DNA of 64,000 nucleotides, taken from positions 58,830 to 122,829 of the forward strand of contig JAIXWI010000031.1 of the NCBI GenBank assembly GCA_027491355.1, written 5' to 3'. The stretch comes from Bacteroidota bacterium (GTDB lineage Bacteria; Bacteroidota; Bacteroidia; UKL13-3). The notes beneath the pieces are model-generated. The model made no database searches. It was not told where the DNA came from and saw nothing but the letters and a program-made list of their open reading frames with translations. The position numbers were made by a program, and so were the translations under genes. Every line of letters starts with the position of its first letter. The stretch's first letter is position 1. This document shows, piece by piece, positions 44,644 to 53,572 of this stretch.

Positions 44644-46119
44644 TTGGAAGAAGAAAAAGATGAGTCCGCTAAAAAAAGAAGAGGACGCCCTAAAGCTGTT
44701 AAAGCAACAAAAAACGAAACAGAACATTTAAAGGTTGAGGCACCTGTTGTTTCAGAAGTAGTAAAAACAGAAAAACCAGAAATGGTTCAACCGTCTGAAA
44801 TACCTGTTCCCATAACTGCCGAGCCGGTTGTATCTCCAGAAAAATCTGAACAAACAGAGTCTCATCAAACTCATCAACACCCTCGTAGAGAAAGATGGAA
44901 AAATGACAGACCAGACAGAAACCATTCAAATCATAACAACAACAACAACAACGACAGGAATGAACAAAGACAAAATCAACCTGAGAGAATTCAATACGCG
45001 GAATTAGACAGTATTGTTAGCAGTGAAGGCGTTTTAGAAATGATTCAAGATGGGTATGGTTTTTTGAGATCATCTGATTACAATTACATGCCCTCTCCAG
45101 ATGATGTGTATGTTTCTCCTTCACAAGTTAAGTTATTTGGTTTGAAAACAGGAGATACTGTTAAAGGAACAATCCGTCCTCCTAAAGAAGGTGAAAAGTA
45201 CTTTGCGCTTGTTAAAATTGAATCAATCAATGGGAGAAATCCTGCTGAAGTGAGAGACAGGGTTGCTTTTGAACATTTAACACCTTTGTTCCCTGATGAG
45301 CGACTCAAAATTGCTGATAATGCCAGTTCCTATTCAACCCGAATCATTGATTTAATTGCCCCAATTGGTAAAGGTCAAAGAGGTTTAATAGTTGCTCAAC
45401 CCAAAACAGGTAAAACCATATTACTGAAAGACATTGCCAATGCCATTGCTAAAAACCATCCGGAGGTTTATTTGATTATTTTATTAATTGATGAAAGGCC
45501 TGAAGAAGTTACAGACATGCAAAGAAGTGTAAGGGCAGAGGTTGTTGCTTCAACTTTTGATGAACCTGCAGACAAACATGTGAAATTGGCAAACATTGTT
45601 TTAGAGAAATCGAAAAGATTGGTTGAATGTGGCCATGATGTCGTTATATTATTGGATTCAATTACCAGAATGGCACGTGCATTTAATACGGTTCAACCTG
45701 CTTCAGGAAAAATATTATCTGGTGGAGTAGATGCCAATGCATTGCACAAACCAAAAAGATTTTTTGGTGCTGCACGTAAAATAGAACATGGCGGTTCTTT
45801 AACCATCATTGCAACCGCATTGACTGAAACAGGTTCAAAAATGGACGAAGTGATTTTTGAAGAGTTCAAAGGAACTGGAAACATGGAGTTGCAATTGGAT
45901 AGAAAACTAGCCAATAGAAGAATTTTCCCAGCCATAGATATTGTTTCATCAAGTACAAGAAGAGAAGATTTATTACTCGATAAAACAACACTTCAGCGCA
46001 TATGGGTATTGAGGAATCATATCTCAGATATGAACCCTGAAGAAACCATGAACTTGATGTTAAAAAACATGAAAGGTACCAGAAACAACGACGAGTTCTT
46101 GGCTTCAATGAACGGTTAA
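44644..46119 (+). CDS. rho: transcription termination factor Rho
   Basis: RNA helicase that ends transcription. The last 360 residues are canonical: RNA-binding OB domain ([35 protein letters not shown]), RecA-type ATPase with Walker [29 protein letters not shown], and [32 protein letters not shown]. The first 125 residues are disordered and rich in Lys, Glu, Gln, His and Asn, with an (AAC)6 run giving Asn repeats at 44935-44952. The usual Rho_N helical domain is not seen. The start is uncertain: the frame has a stop at 44626-44628, and TTG 44644 is the first plausible initiation codon; the next ATG is about residue 47. Confidence 0.93.
   Translation: MEEEKDESAKKRRGRPKAVKATKNETEHLKVEAPVVSEVVKTEKPEMVQPSEIPVPITAEPVVSPEKSEQTESHQTHQHPRRERWKNDRPDRNHSNHNNNNNNDRNEQRQNQPERIQYAELDSIVSSEGVLEMIQDGYGFLRSSDYNYMPSPDDVYVSPSQVKLFGLKTGDTVKGTIRPPKEGEKYFALVKIESINGRNPAEVRDRVAFEHLTPLFPDERLKIADNASSYSTRIIDLIAPIGKGQRGLIVAQPKTGKTILLKDIANAIAKNHPEVYLIILLIDERPEEVTDMQRSVRAEVVASTFDEPADKHVKLANIVLEKSKRLVECGHDVVILLDSITRMARAFNTVQPASGKILSGGVDANALHKPKRFFGAARKIEHGGSLTIIATALTETGSKMDEVIFEEFKGTGNMELQLDRKLANRRIFPAIDIVSSSTRREDLLLDKTTLQRIWVLRNHISDMNPEETMNLMLKNMKGTRNNDEFLASMNG
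44935..44952 (+). repeat. (AAC)6 trinucleotide repeat in rho
   Basis: Six tandem AAC units encode consecutive Asn within the disordered N-terminal region. Triplet repeats in coding DNA can change length without shifting frame. Confidence 0.85.
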
Positions 46120-46124
46120 AGCCT

Positions 46125-46946
46125 TTACTTTACTAAAATAAGCAAAGGTAAGTGAGTATGATAAGCCATTTTTTTGCTGAGGCTTCTATGCATCAATCGG
46201 TCGAAAAAGTTTCGATTGTGTTTAGCAAGCACCAACAAATCCGCGTGGTTTTCATCTATGTAATGGTTAATTACATCTGCTGTTTTTCCTTGTGGTAAAT
46301 TGGTATATCTTATTTTACTGTAATTGATATTGTTTTTATTCTTTTTGAAAAAGTTGTTTTCTGAATTGAAATAATGGTCGTTTTCAGATTCAACATGAAC
46401 CACATCTATTTCTGCATCAAATAATTCCGCAAAAAACAACAGCCTTGAAAAGGCAGGAAATTCTGGTTCATTGTAATCAGTTGCATAAATTATTTTACCA
46501 AATTCTTTTACAGCTGCATTGTCAGGTATTGCCATACAAGGAACACTAGAGCGTCCAATGACACTGGCACAATTGCTACCTATTAGTACTTCACCCAAAC
46601 CGCTGGTTCCTGTAGTTCCCATAATAATCAAATCTGTTTGAGCATCCTCGCTGTAATCACATATTTCATCTGCGATGAAACCATATTTACTTTCATAAAT
46701 GCAGTTGATTCCTGTTGTTGATAGCTTTTTCTTAATGAGAGCAAATCCTTCTTTAACAAAATTTTCTATTTCGCTTACAAATAATTGATAGGTTTCTGGT
46801 GGCATACTGGCATCCAAAAGGGCTATTTGATTGACATGCAATACCGTTAATGTAGCACTTGTTTTTTTTGCCATTAAGATGGCATAGTCAAGTGCTTTGT
46901 TGGCACTTGCTGAAAAATCAGTAGGTAATAGAATATTGTTGATCAT
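46125..46946 (-). CDS. two-domain universal stress protein
   Basis: Two tandem UspA domains (about 1-145 and 150-273). The first has the ATP-binding signature G-x2-G-x9-G-S in GTTGTSGLGEVLIGSNCASVI; the second, IIYATDYNEPEFPAFSRLLFF, has weaker conservation and its ATP loop is replaced by HRSLSKKMAYHTHLPLLIL. Universal stress proteins help survival under growth arrest; the molecular function here is unknown. Convergent with rho (5-base gap) and divergent from the sugar transporter gene. Confidence 0.88.
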   Translation of the reverse strand: MINNILLPTDFSASANKALDYAILMAKKTSATLTVLHVNQIALLDASMPPETYQLFVSEIENFVKEGFALIKKKLSTTGINCIYESKYGFIADEICDYSEDAQTDLIIMGTTGTSGLGEVLIGSNCASVIGRSSVPCMAIPDNAAVKEFGKIIYATDYNEPEFPAFSRLLFFAELFDAEIDVVHVESENDHYFNSENNFFKKNKNNINYSKIRYTNLPQGKTADVINHYIDENHADLLVLAKHNRNFFDRLMHRSLSKKMAYHTHLPLLILVK

Positions 46947-47128
46947 AGTCTTGATAAATTAAATATAAAATTAGGCTATTGTTATGAACTCATTGTTAAA
47001 TGATTCTATTCAAAGCTAAGTGTTGTTTTTGTTATAATGGCATGAGATATATCAATTTTTATAATTTGAATCAAGATAAGCACTTGTTTTTCTGCTTGGA
47101 TTATTCTTATTTGAAAAAAAAAGAAAAT

Positions 47129-48550
47129 ATGAATACAACCAAACAACAAACTCAATTGTACACCTTAGCTGTGGTGTTCTTCTTTTGGGGATTTGTAGCC
47201 GCATCTAACGGAATTTTTATTCCATTTTGCAAGCAACATTTTAACCTGAGTCAATTTCAAAGTCAGTTGATAGATTTAACATTTTATGGAGGGTATTTTA
47301 TTGGTTCAATTATTTTGTTTTTGATGTCGATGTTTTCTAAAGTAGATATTCTTAATAAAATAGGGTATAAGAAAGGAATTATCATTGGATTGCTCATTTC
47401 GGTTATGGGCGCATTGGCCATTATTCCCTCAGTCAATGCTGGTTCATTCAACTTAATTTTGAGTTCATTTTTTTTAATTGCCATTGGTTTCAGTTTACAG
47501 CAAACAGCTGCACAGCCCTTTGTTGCAGCATTAGGTTCTGTTGAAACTGCTTCTCACAGACTCAATTTTGCAGGTGGAGTCAATTCATTAGGAACTACGC
47601 TAGGGCCATTGATTGTGAGTTATGTTTTGTTTGGCTCATTGTCTAATCCTTCAGATGCATCCATTGATTCAATCAATAGTTTATACCTTATTTTGGCTGG
47701 AGTTTTTGTTGCAGTAGCTTTGTTTTTTGGTGTTTCAAAATTACCAGATATTACCAACAAAGAACCCTTTGAAAATGCAGCTGGTGCTTTGAAATACCCT
47801 CAATTATACTTGGGTATGATTGCTATTTTTGCTTATGTTGGTGTTGAAGTTACCATACAAAGTAACATGGGTGCTTTACTCAAGTTACCTGAATTTGGTG
47901 CCATGGATGAATCATTGATTTCAGGTTTCATCTCTTTGTATTGGGGCAGCTTAATGATAGGACGTTGGACTGGTGCCATCAGTGCATTCAATTTAAGTGC
48001 ATCGATGAAAAGAATTTTAACGATAGTAGTTCCTTTCCTAGCTTTTGGTGTCATACTAGCAGTGAATTATTTAAGAGGCAACGATGTTAGCAACTTAATG
48101 GTTTATGCAGTTTGTGTAAGTATACTGGTAGCCGGTTTCTTTTTGGGCCAGGAAAAACCTGCAAAATCTTTGTTTGTATTTGGTATGTTCGGTGTCATAG
48201 CCATGTTAGTAGGGTTGATGACCAGTGGTCAAATTGCCTTGTATGCATTCATCAGTGGCGGTTTGGCTTGTAGCATCATGTGGCCAAATATTTTTAGTTT
48301 GGCGGTAGCTGGATTAGGTAAATACACCAGTCAGGGTTCAGCCTTTTTAATCATGATGATTTTAGGTGGTGCAATCATTCCACCAGTACAAGGTAAATTG
48401 GCTGATATTCCTTCTATTGGCATACACCATTCTTATTTCATTACCTTGTTATGCTTTGGATACATTGCATTTTACGCATTAAAAGTAAAATCAGTATTAA
48501 AGAATCAAGGCATTGATGTAGACAATTTAGAAAGTGCTGGCGGGCATTAA
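47129..48550 (+). CDS. MFS sugar transporter (FucP-like)
   Basis: A 473-residue major facilitator with about 12 membrane segments. The N-terminal [48 protein letters not shown] matches the FucP/GlcP family of proton-linked L-fucose, glucose or galactose symporters, and [13 protein letters not shown] and [15 protein letters not shown] are conserved in it. I choose the ATG at 47129; the frame opens to 47000 but the extra 43 residues lack conserved sequence and overlap the promoter region. Ends just before a GC-rich hairpin. Confidence 0.88.
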   Translation: MNTTKQQTQLYTLAVVFFFWGFVAASNGIFIPFCKQHFNLSQFQSQLIDLTFYGGYFIGSIILFLMSMFSKVDILNKIGYKKGIIIGLLISVMGALAIIPSVNAGSFNLILSSFFLIAIGFSLQQTAAQPFVAALGSVETASHRLNFAGGVNSLGTTLGPLIVSYVLFGSLSNPSDASIDSINSLYLILAGVFVAVALFFGVSKLPDITNKEPFENAAGALKYPQLYLGMIAIFAYVGVEVTIQSNMGALLKLPEFGAMDESLISGFISLYWGSLMIGRWTGAISAFNLSASMKRILTIVVPFLAFGVILAVNYLRGNDVSNLMVYAVCVSILVAGFFLGQEKPAKSLFVFGMFGVIAMLVGLMTSGQIALYAFISGGLACSIMWPNIFSLAVAGLGKYTSQGSAFLIMMILGGAIIPPVQGKLADIPSIGIHHSYFITLLCFGYIAFYALKVKSVLKNQGIDVDNLESAGGH

Positions 48551-48567
48551 AGAGCTTGCATGTTTAT

Positions 48568-48614
48568 TTTAAAAAGCGAAGGCGCGGGCAAAGCCCGCGC
48601 CTTCGCTTTTTAAA
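48568..48614. terminator. GC-rich bidirectional terminator hairpin
   Basis: A 22-base-pair perfect stem: TTTAAAAAGCGAAGG then CGCGGGC (48568-48589), loop AAA, and the exact complement 48593-48614. The core GCGAAGGCGCGGGC is strikingly GC-rich for this AT-rich DNA. It lies between the convergent sugar transporter and TonB receptor genes and overlaps the receptor's stop codon at 48610-48612. Confidence 0.9.
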
Positions 48615-50856
48615 GACGCCACCTGAAACCCATATACCACATGGTTCCAAAAATGGGTCCCCAAACTGCGCTCGCATCAAAATTTTTTGCCCATGGGTTT
48701 GCTGCGTTAACTATGGCATTGTCTTGCATGAAGTTGAAAAGGTTTTCTACACCTACATAGATTGCATTTCCAGCCTTCTTTTTAAAAGATTTGCTAACTT
48801 GAAAATGATGAATAAAAAAAGGGGTTGAAAATTGTTCAAGCGTTTGAGCTTGTTCATTGACAAGGAGTGGCAATTGTTTTTGCCCATTCCATTGAATGGT
48901 ATAATCAAAATTCCAAAAATGGTAAGTTTGGTATGAAATGATTAAAAATGCTCTGTGTTGAGCAATTAAAGGTTGCTGATAAAATACATTGTTTCTTTCA
49001 AAGCCAGTTTTTAGGAAGCGGTAGGCTAATCTAATGTCTAGGTGTTTCAATGGTTCTGCATCCATTTGAATCTGAAAACTATGAGCGTAACTAGCATTTT
49101 TTAATTGATACATGTATACTTCATAAGGGCTTTGGTATCTGTCAATAATTACTTGGTTTTCAAAAAGGGTATAGAAGTAGTCTAATGATAGCATTGCTTT
49201 TCGGTAGTTCAATTCAAAATTCCAAGTGAAACTGCCTCCTAAATTCCAGGCCCTTTCTTGATCAAAATTTTGAATGGCATATTTAACATTGTTTTGATTA
49301 GATCCGGGAATTATCAATTTCCTTGAACTAGCCAATAAACCCATGTTTTCACCTAGTACAGATGCAGTTCTTTGTCCTTTTCCGGCAGATAATCTGATAG
49401 CTATATTGTGAATTGGCGTGTATTTTAAATGGAATCTGGGAGTTGTAAAAAATCCAAATAAACTATGTAAGTCAGCTCTAACTCCAGCCACCATTGTTAT
49501 TCTGGGGCTCAATACAGCAGTGTATTCATAAAATAGTCCAGGTATATAATCATTTCTCATGAACATAAATTGGGTATCGGCATTGGCGCTACAAACTTCA
49601 TTGTATTGGTCATTTAAGAAACTCAGTCCGGTTTTAAATTTATGATTGGAATTGGCTATGATGCTCTGATAAATCAAGTTCAGATAGTTGGAAGCTTGTA
49701 ATCCTGAATAAAAATTTTTCCCAATGCTTGTGTTGATGCCTTGTTGGTTCAATTGAACCTGTAATCCAATACTTTTATAAATTTTTTGTGGAAATACATA
49801 ACCTGTTTTTAGCCAAAATTCTTTTCGGTTTGTAGACATCCTTGTGGCATAAATAGAGTCGGTTGTTTGATTGGTTTGACCACCATTTTTTGAGTCACCC
49901 AAAGCCCTAAATCCACCCTGAACCATGAATCCTTTTTTGTTTTCAAATTTAAACCGATACATCCCATTGATTTGGTTACCTATGGGATTGTCTAAGAAAC
50001 CATCATGGTTGTGGTCTGTACCATATAAGGTATTGTTGGTGTGTAACAAAATTGACTGTGAAAACTTTTGATTGGTTTTTTCCTGTACAATTAAATTCAA
50101 TTCAGCTCTTCCTCCAGCACCATAATAGCCATTTATAAATACTTTTTCAGGTTCATCGGGTTGGTGTAGCTCGGTGTTTATTTGACCAGCTATGCTTTCA
50201 AAACCATTGACAATTGAACCAATTCCTTTGGTAACTTGAATGCTTTTAATCCAAGTGCCAGGTGTATATCCATAACCAATTTGAGAGGCAATACCTCTGG
50301 TACCAGGAGTCATTTCCTGAGTCAATTGCGTGTACTGCGTTGCCAATCCAAGCAATTGAATTTGTTTCGTGCCAGTTAAAGCATCGCTATAAGAAACATC
50401 TACAGAGGGGTTGGTTTCAAAACTTTCAGATAAATTACAACAAGCCGATTTAAACAATTCTTTTTCATTCATGGTTGTTGTTTTCCAAGGGTCTATGAAA
50501 CTAATTTCTGTTGACTTCTTTTCATATTGGATTGATACCTCTTTTAAAGCAGTTTTACTCACCAATAAAACCCTCACAATTTGTTCATCAGTTAGCGCAA
50601 TGGTATCATTTATGAAACCAATGCAACGAATCAATAATTGCTTGGAACTGCTTGATTTTGTTATTTCAAAAAAACCAGCAGCATCAGACAAAACGCCATT
50701 GGGTTCTCCAAGCCATTGAATTTGAGCACCAACTATAGGTTCTAAGATGCCTTTATTGTTTTTTTCGTTAACAACTCCTTTTAAAACCAATTGGTTTTGA
50801 GCCATTGAAACAAATGAGAGTAGCCAACAACATACAATTAGCAAGGATTTAATCAT
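48610..50856 (-). CDS. TonB-dependent outer-membrane receptor
   Basis: Signal peptide about 1-20 (LLIVCCWLLSFVSMAQ). An N-terminal carboxypeptidase-regulatory-like domain (LVLKGVVNEKNNKGILEPIVGA, then VLSDAAGFFEI) typical of Bacteroidota receptors precedes the plug (ACCNLSESFETNPSVDVSYSD and IQVTKGIGSIVNGFESIAGQIN) and a 22-strand-type barrel to the C-terminus. The ACCNLSE plug start is frequent in receptors next to HMA proteins. Ligand unknown, a metal complex being the best guess. ATG 50856 overlaps the HMA gene by 8 bases; a longer frame to 50958 was rejected because its N-terminus is not signal-like and runs into that gene. Confidence 0.88.
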   Translation of the reverse strand: MIKSLLIVCCWLLSFVSMAQNQLVLKGVVNEKNNKGILEPIVGAQIQWLGEPNGVLSDAAGFFEITKSSSSKQLLIRCIGFINDTIALTDEQIVRVLLVSKTALKEVSIQYEKKSTEISFIDPWKTTTMNEKELFKSACCNLSESFETNPSVDVSYSDALTGTKQIQLLGLATQYTQLTQEMTPGTRGIASQIGYGYTPGTWIKSIQVTKGIGSIVNGFESIAGQINTELHQPDEPEKVFINGYYGAGGRAELNLIVQEKTNQKFSQSILLHTNNTLYGTDHNHDGFLDNPIGNQINGMYRFKFENKKGFMVQGGFRALGDSKNGGQTNQTTDSIYATRMSTNRKEFWLKTGYVFPQKIYKSIGLQVQLNQQGINTSIGKNFYSGLQASNYLNLIYQSIIANSNHKFKTGLSFLNDQYNEVCSANADTQFMFMRNDYIPGLFYEYTAVLSPRITMVAGVRADLHSLFGFFTTPRFHLKYTPIHNIAIRLSAGKGQRTASVLGENMGLLASSRKLIIPGSNQNNVKYAIQNFDQERAWNLGGSFTWNFELNYRKAMLSLDYFYTLFENQVIIDRYQSPYEVYMYQLKNASYAHSFQIQMDAEPLKHLDIRLAYRFLKTGFERNNVFYQQPLIAQHRAFLIISYQTYHFWNFDYTIQWNGQKQLPLLVNEQAQTLEQFSTPFFIHHFQVSKSFKKKAGNAIYVGVENLFNFMQDNAIVNAANPWAKNFDASAVWGPIFGTMWYMGFRWRL

Positions 50857-51190
50857 GGTGTGTATTGTCATGGTCTCTGTACAAACAACAATCAGGTAAT
50901 TGAACATATACACTGTCTGGTGCTTTCTTCTTGTCTGTATCATGTCCAACTGCTGCAATTAGTGCATGAATACTGTCTAAGCTTATTTTATCTGAATCAA
51001 ATTTTACAAGCATTTGTTTGGTATCAATATTCCAATTTGCAACTTGAATGCCTTTTACATCACATGCTTGTTCAATTCTTTCTTTACATTCTGTACAGTT
51101 ACCAAATACTTTGAATTGTGTTTTTACAATGGTTTGTAAATTTGTTAACCAGCACATAAAACTAACGAGTATTGCAATTAAAATTTTCAT
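50849..51190 (-). CDS. secreted HMA-domain metal-binding protein
   Basis: A 113-residue protein with signal peptide (about 1-19) and a heavy-metal-associated domain: FGNCTECKERIEQACDVKGI holds the C-x-x-C metal motif, followed by the usual VANWNIDTKQMLVKF and SIHALIAAVGHDT. The C-terminal tail LPDCCLYRDHDNTHHD is Cys/His-rich and could also bind metal. Copper is the commonest ligand for such domains but is not proven. It starts 1 base after the cytochrome c peroxidase stop and overlaps the TonB receptor gene. Confidence 0.87.
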   Translation of the reverse strand: MKILIAILVSFMCWLTNLQTIVKTQFKVFGNCTECKERIEQACDVKGIQVANWNIDTKQMLVKFDSDKISLDSIHALIAAVGHDTDKKKAPDSVYVQLPDCCLYRDHDNTHHD

Positions 51191-51191
51191 A

Positions 51192-52250
51192 TCAATGTGG
51201 ATTTGAATGGGCTTTGTTGGTTAAAAATTGTTGATCAGTAAAGGTTTTTAAAAATGCAACTAGGTCTAGTTTTTCTTGATTGGATAGCTGAATGCCAGAA
51301 ATAATTTTTTGCATATTGTCATCCATATTGGGTGAATCTTTGTGTATTCCTTCATTGTAATGTGATACGGCTTCTTCCAGTGTTTTGAATCTCCCATCAT
51401 GCATGTAAGGTGCAGTTACTTCTATGTTTCTTAAACTAACAACTTTAAACTTACCATCATCAGTAGCATCTTTTGTAACCAAACCTCTACCTTTATCTGT
51501 AAATTGTTTGTCTAAGCCATTATTTCTAAATGCATCATCAGAAAGTAAAACATCTGAGTGGCAATGGTTACAATCGCCTTTGTTGAAGAAAATAGAAAGT
51601 CCGTTTTTTTCTTGTTCATTGAGAATGGTGGTATCACCTTCAAAATAATATTTGTCAAACCTGCTATTAAAAGAAACCAAACTTCTTTCAAATTGTGCAA
51701 TAGCTTTTGCAACCAAGTTTGAATCTATTTTTCTTGTCTTAAAAGCACGGTAAAATAATTCAGGATACTTGCTGTTTTTTGAGAGCCTATCAACCACCGT
51801 TGCCCAATCATTGTTCATTTCAATAGGATTGGTTACAGGGTCGTATGCCTGACTTTCAAGAGTTGTTCGTCTGCCATCCCAAAAAAATGACTTACTCCAT
51901 GCCAAATTAACAATGGCCATTGCATTTCTGTCGCCTTTGCTACCATCAATACCTGAACTGAATCTACTTGTGTCAGAAAAACCGTTGGCTTGTTGGTGGC
52001 AACTTGCACAACTTTGGGTGTTGTTTTTGCTCAATTGGGTTTCATAAAACAATAGACTTCCAAGCGCAATACCTTCTTTTGTAAGAGGATTGCTTATGTT
52101 CTGAGGCATTTCGCTCAAATAAACACTTACCCAACTCGGATAATCAATTGTTGCAGGAATAGGTTCAAAATTTTCATCAACTGGATTGATTGATTTTTTA
52201 CAAGCAAAAACCAATAAAGTAGCTAGCATTAAAAAAAGAGCCTTTCTCAT
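51192..52250 (-). CDS. di-haem cytochrome c peroxidase-type lipoprotein
   Basis: Lipobox VFAC (Cys at residue 17). Two haem-binding motifs, C-A-S-C-H and C-N-H-C-H, and the family blocks GIALGSLLFYETQLSKNNTQSCASCHQQ, FWDGRRTTLESQAYDPVTNPIEM and VTAPYMHDGRFKTLEEAVSHYN, which match CcpA/MauG peroxidases. Periplasmic haem peroxidase or a MauG-like maturation enzyme are possible. Positioned between a T9SS thioredoxin-like gene and the HMA gene in one operon. Confidence 0.9.
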   Translation of the reverse strand: MRKALFLMLATLLVFACKKSINPVDENFEPIPATIDYPSWVSVYLSEMPQNISNPLTKEGIALGSLLFYETQLSKNNTQSCASCHQQANGFSDTSRFSSGIDGSKGDRNAMAIVNLAWSKSFFWDGRRTTLESQAYDPVTNPIEMNNDWATVVDRLSKNSKYPELFYRAFKTRKIDSNLVAKAIAQFERSLVSFNSRFDKYYFEGDTTILNEQEKNGLSIFFNKGDCNHCHSDVLLSDDAFRNNGLDKQFTDKGRGLVTKDATDDGKFKVVSLRNIEVTAPYMHDGRFKTLEEAVSHYNEGIHKDSPNMDDNMQKIISGIQLSNQEKLDLVAFLKTFTDQQFLTNKAHSNPH

Positions 52251-52251
52251 T

Positions 52252-53013
52252 TTACTCTATGATTATTTTTTTAGTAATTTCTCTGTCAACGGAATCTTTG
52301 CACTTTATGAAATATACGCCAGAAGGAAAGTTTGTCAGAGGTATTTCAATGAACCTAGATTTTAATTGTTGTACATATACTAATTTTCCTGTAATGTCAA
52401 CCAATGAAACGGATGTTATTTCTTGTCCGTTTTCAATTATAACTGAATTTTTAGCAGGTTGCGGATACAACTTGAATTCATTCCACTTACTGGTTTCAAT
52501 GAAATTACTTTTGCTCAATGCGTTGTTAACTGCATTGGTTATTGCATTGTTATCTATAGGGCTGTATCCTTGTTTTTGGTAGGCAATAGCATGTGCATTG
52601 CCACCTGCTATTACTATAGTTGGCATTCCCATACCACCATAATAATTAACTTCATCTTCACCGTTTTCAAAAAGAGGATAAGAAAATCCATTACTGTTTG
52701 CCCAAGTTTTGAGCGCACTACAGGTAGTTGTATTGTCGTATGATATTTGAAACATTTTTACACGTTCTGGTTGACTGATTTTTCCTGATTGTAGGATGTT
52801 TTTAAGTCCTTTTCCTGCAGTTACACAAGGACTACAATTAGGTAACATGACATACTCTAAAATAATTACATACCCTGAATCTAATTGTTGGAATAAATTG
52901 GTTTGAACGCCATTACAATCTGTTTTGGTAAAGTCCATAACAGTAGTTTGTGCCTGAATATGTGAAAGGCTGAGGATAAGCACAAGGCTCATCACACTGA
53001 TGAATGATTTCAT
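52252..53013 (-). CDS. thioredoxin-like protein with T9SS sorting domain
   Basis: Signal peptide about 1-21 (SLSHIQAQ). A thioredoxin/TlpA-like domain with C-x-x-C in LPNCSPCVTAGKGL and a later GGMGMPTIVIAGG (cis-Pro position). From about residue 180, KLYPQPAKNSVIIENGQ ... SGVYFIKC ... REITKKIIIE is a type A T9SS sorting domain. Export through T9SS of a thioredoxin-like protein suggests extracellular thiol-disulfide chemistry. It begins 59 bases after the HYC_CC_PP gene and ends 1 base before the peroxidase gene. Confidence 0.85.
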   Translation of the reverse strand: MKSFISVMSLVLILSLSHIQAQTTVMDFTKTDCNGVQTNLFQQLDSGYVIILEYVMLPNCSPCVTAGKGLKNILQSGKISQPERVKMFQISYDNTTTCSALKTWANSNGFSYPLFENGEDEVNYYGGMGMPTIVIAGGNAHAIAYQKQGYSPIDNNAITNAVNNALSKSNFIETSKWNEFKLYPQPAKNSVIIENGQEITSVSLVDITGKLVYVQQLKSRFIEIPLTNFPSGVYFIKCKDSVDREITKKIIIE

Positions 53014-53072
53014 TTGTATTTGATTTAAATTTTTAAAATAATGAGTTAAAATGCGGCAAGAGCAACATTTTA

Positions 53073-53459
53073 CTAAATTCTAAAAATGGACAGAAAGGCT
53101 GCTTGTTGCTTGAATGCAAGAAGCGGAGGGCCTGTATCTTTTAAAATTTTTAACCTGATTGGCTCAGGTTCATGGAGCAACATCATGCTGTCAAATTGAA
53201 CCCAAATTACATCCTGAGCAACTAGAATAGGTGCATTTGTATGTGCAGATAAAATTGTATCATTGAATGGGCTGAGTTTTACAACAACATCCTTACAACA
53301 ATCCATATTTCCAGTTTCTGCACAATCGCAGGGGTCGCCTTTTTCATTGCCAAATGCAATTTGTGTAATAGATTCTCCACAATAGTGAAGGCTAGCTTTC
53401 ACAAAAGCATTGGTTGCAAGGATTAGCAACAGCAACAGTATGGAAATGACTTTTTTCAA
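53073..53459 (-). CDS. HYC_CC_PP-family secreted protein
   Basis: A 128-residue protein with signal peptide (LLLLLILATNAFVKA), the three landmarks of its family HYCGE, DCCKD and TGPPLLAF in order, and further Cys pairs (CDCAE, MDCC). The Cys and His pattern suits metal binding. It leads the five-gene minus-strand run, so it is probably exported to the periplasm with the downstream HMA protein, receptor and haem peroxidase. Function unknown. Confidence 0.82.
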   Translation of the reverse strand: MKKVISILLLLLILATNAFVKASLHYCGESITQIAFGNEKGDPCDCAETGNMDCCKDVVVKLSPFNDTILSAHTNAPILVAQDVIWVQFDSMMLLHEPEPIRLKILKDTGPPLLAFKQQAAFLSIFRI

Positions 53460-53547
53460 ATCAATTCAAATTTAGTATTTTATCTATTAAATTTACACTA
53501 GTTGTCAATAAATCAATAGTTTTCTGAATACTTTGCTTGAAAAGCTT

Positions 53548-53555
53548 TAAATTTG
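53548..53555 (+). promoter_or_regulatory. TAnnTTTG -7 box upstream of typA
   Basis: TAAATTTG, 17 bases before the typA ATG at 53573, matches the -7 consensus. A TTG at ideal spacing is not present. Confidence 0.35.
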
Positions 53556-53572
53556 CAGGCTTTTTATTTAAC

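Noticed and set aside
47000..47128. 43-residue extension of the sugar transporter
   Set aside because: Cys-rich, non-conserved and upstream of a clear membrane-protein start at 47129.
48556..48828. 90-codon plus-strand frame through the GC-rich hairpin
   Set aside because: It is read from the hairpin and from the antisense of the TonB receptor; no supporting features.
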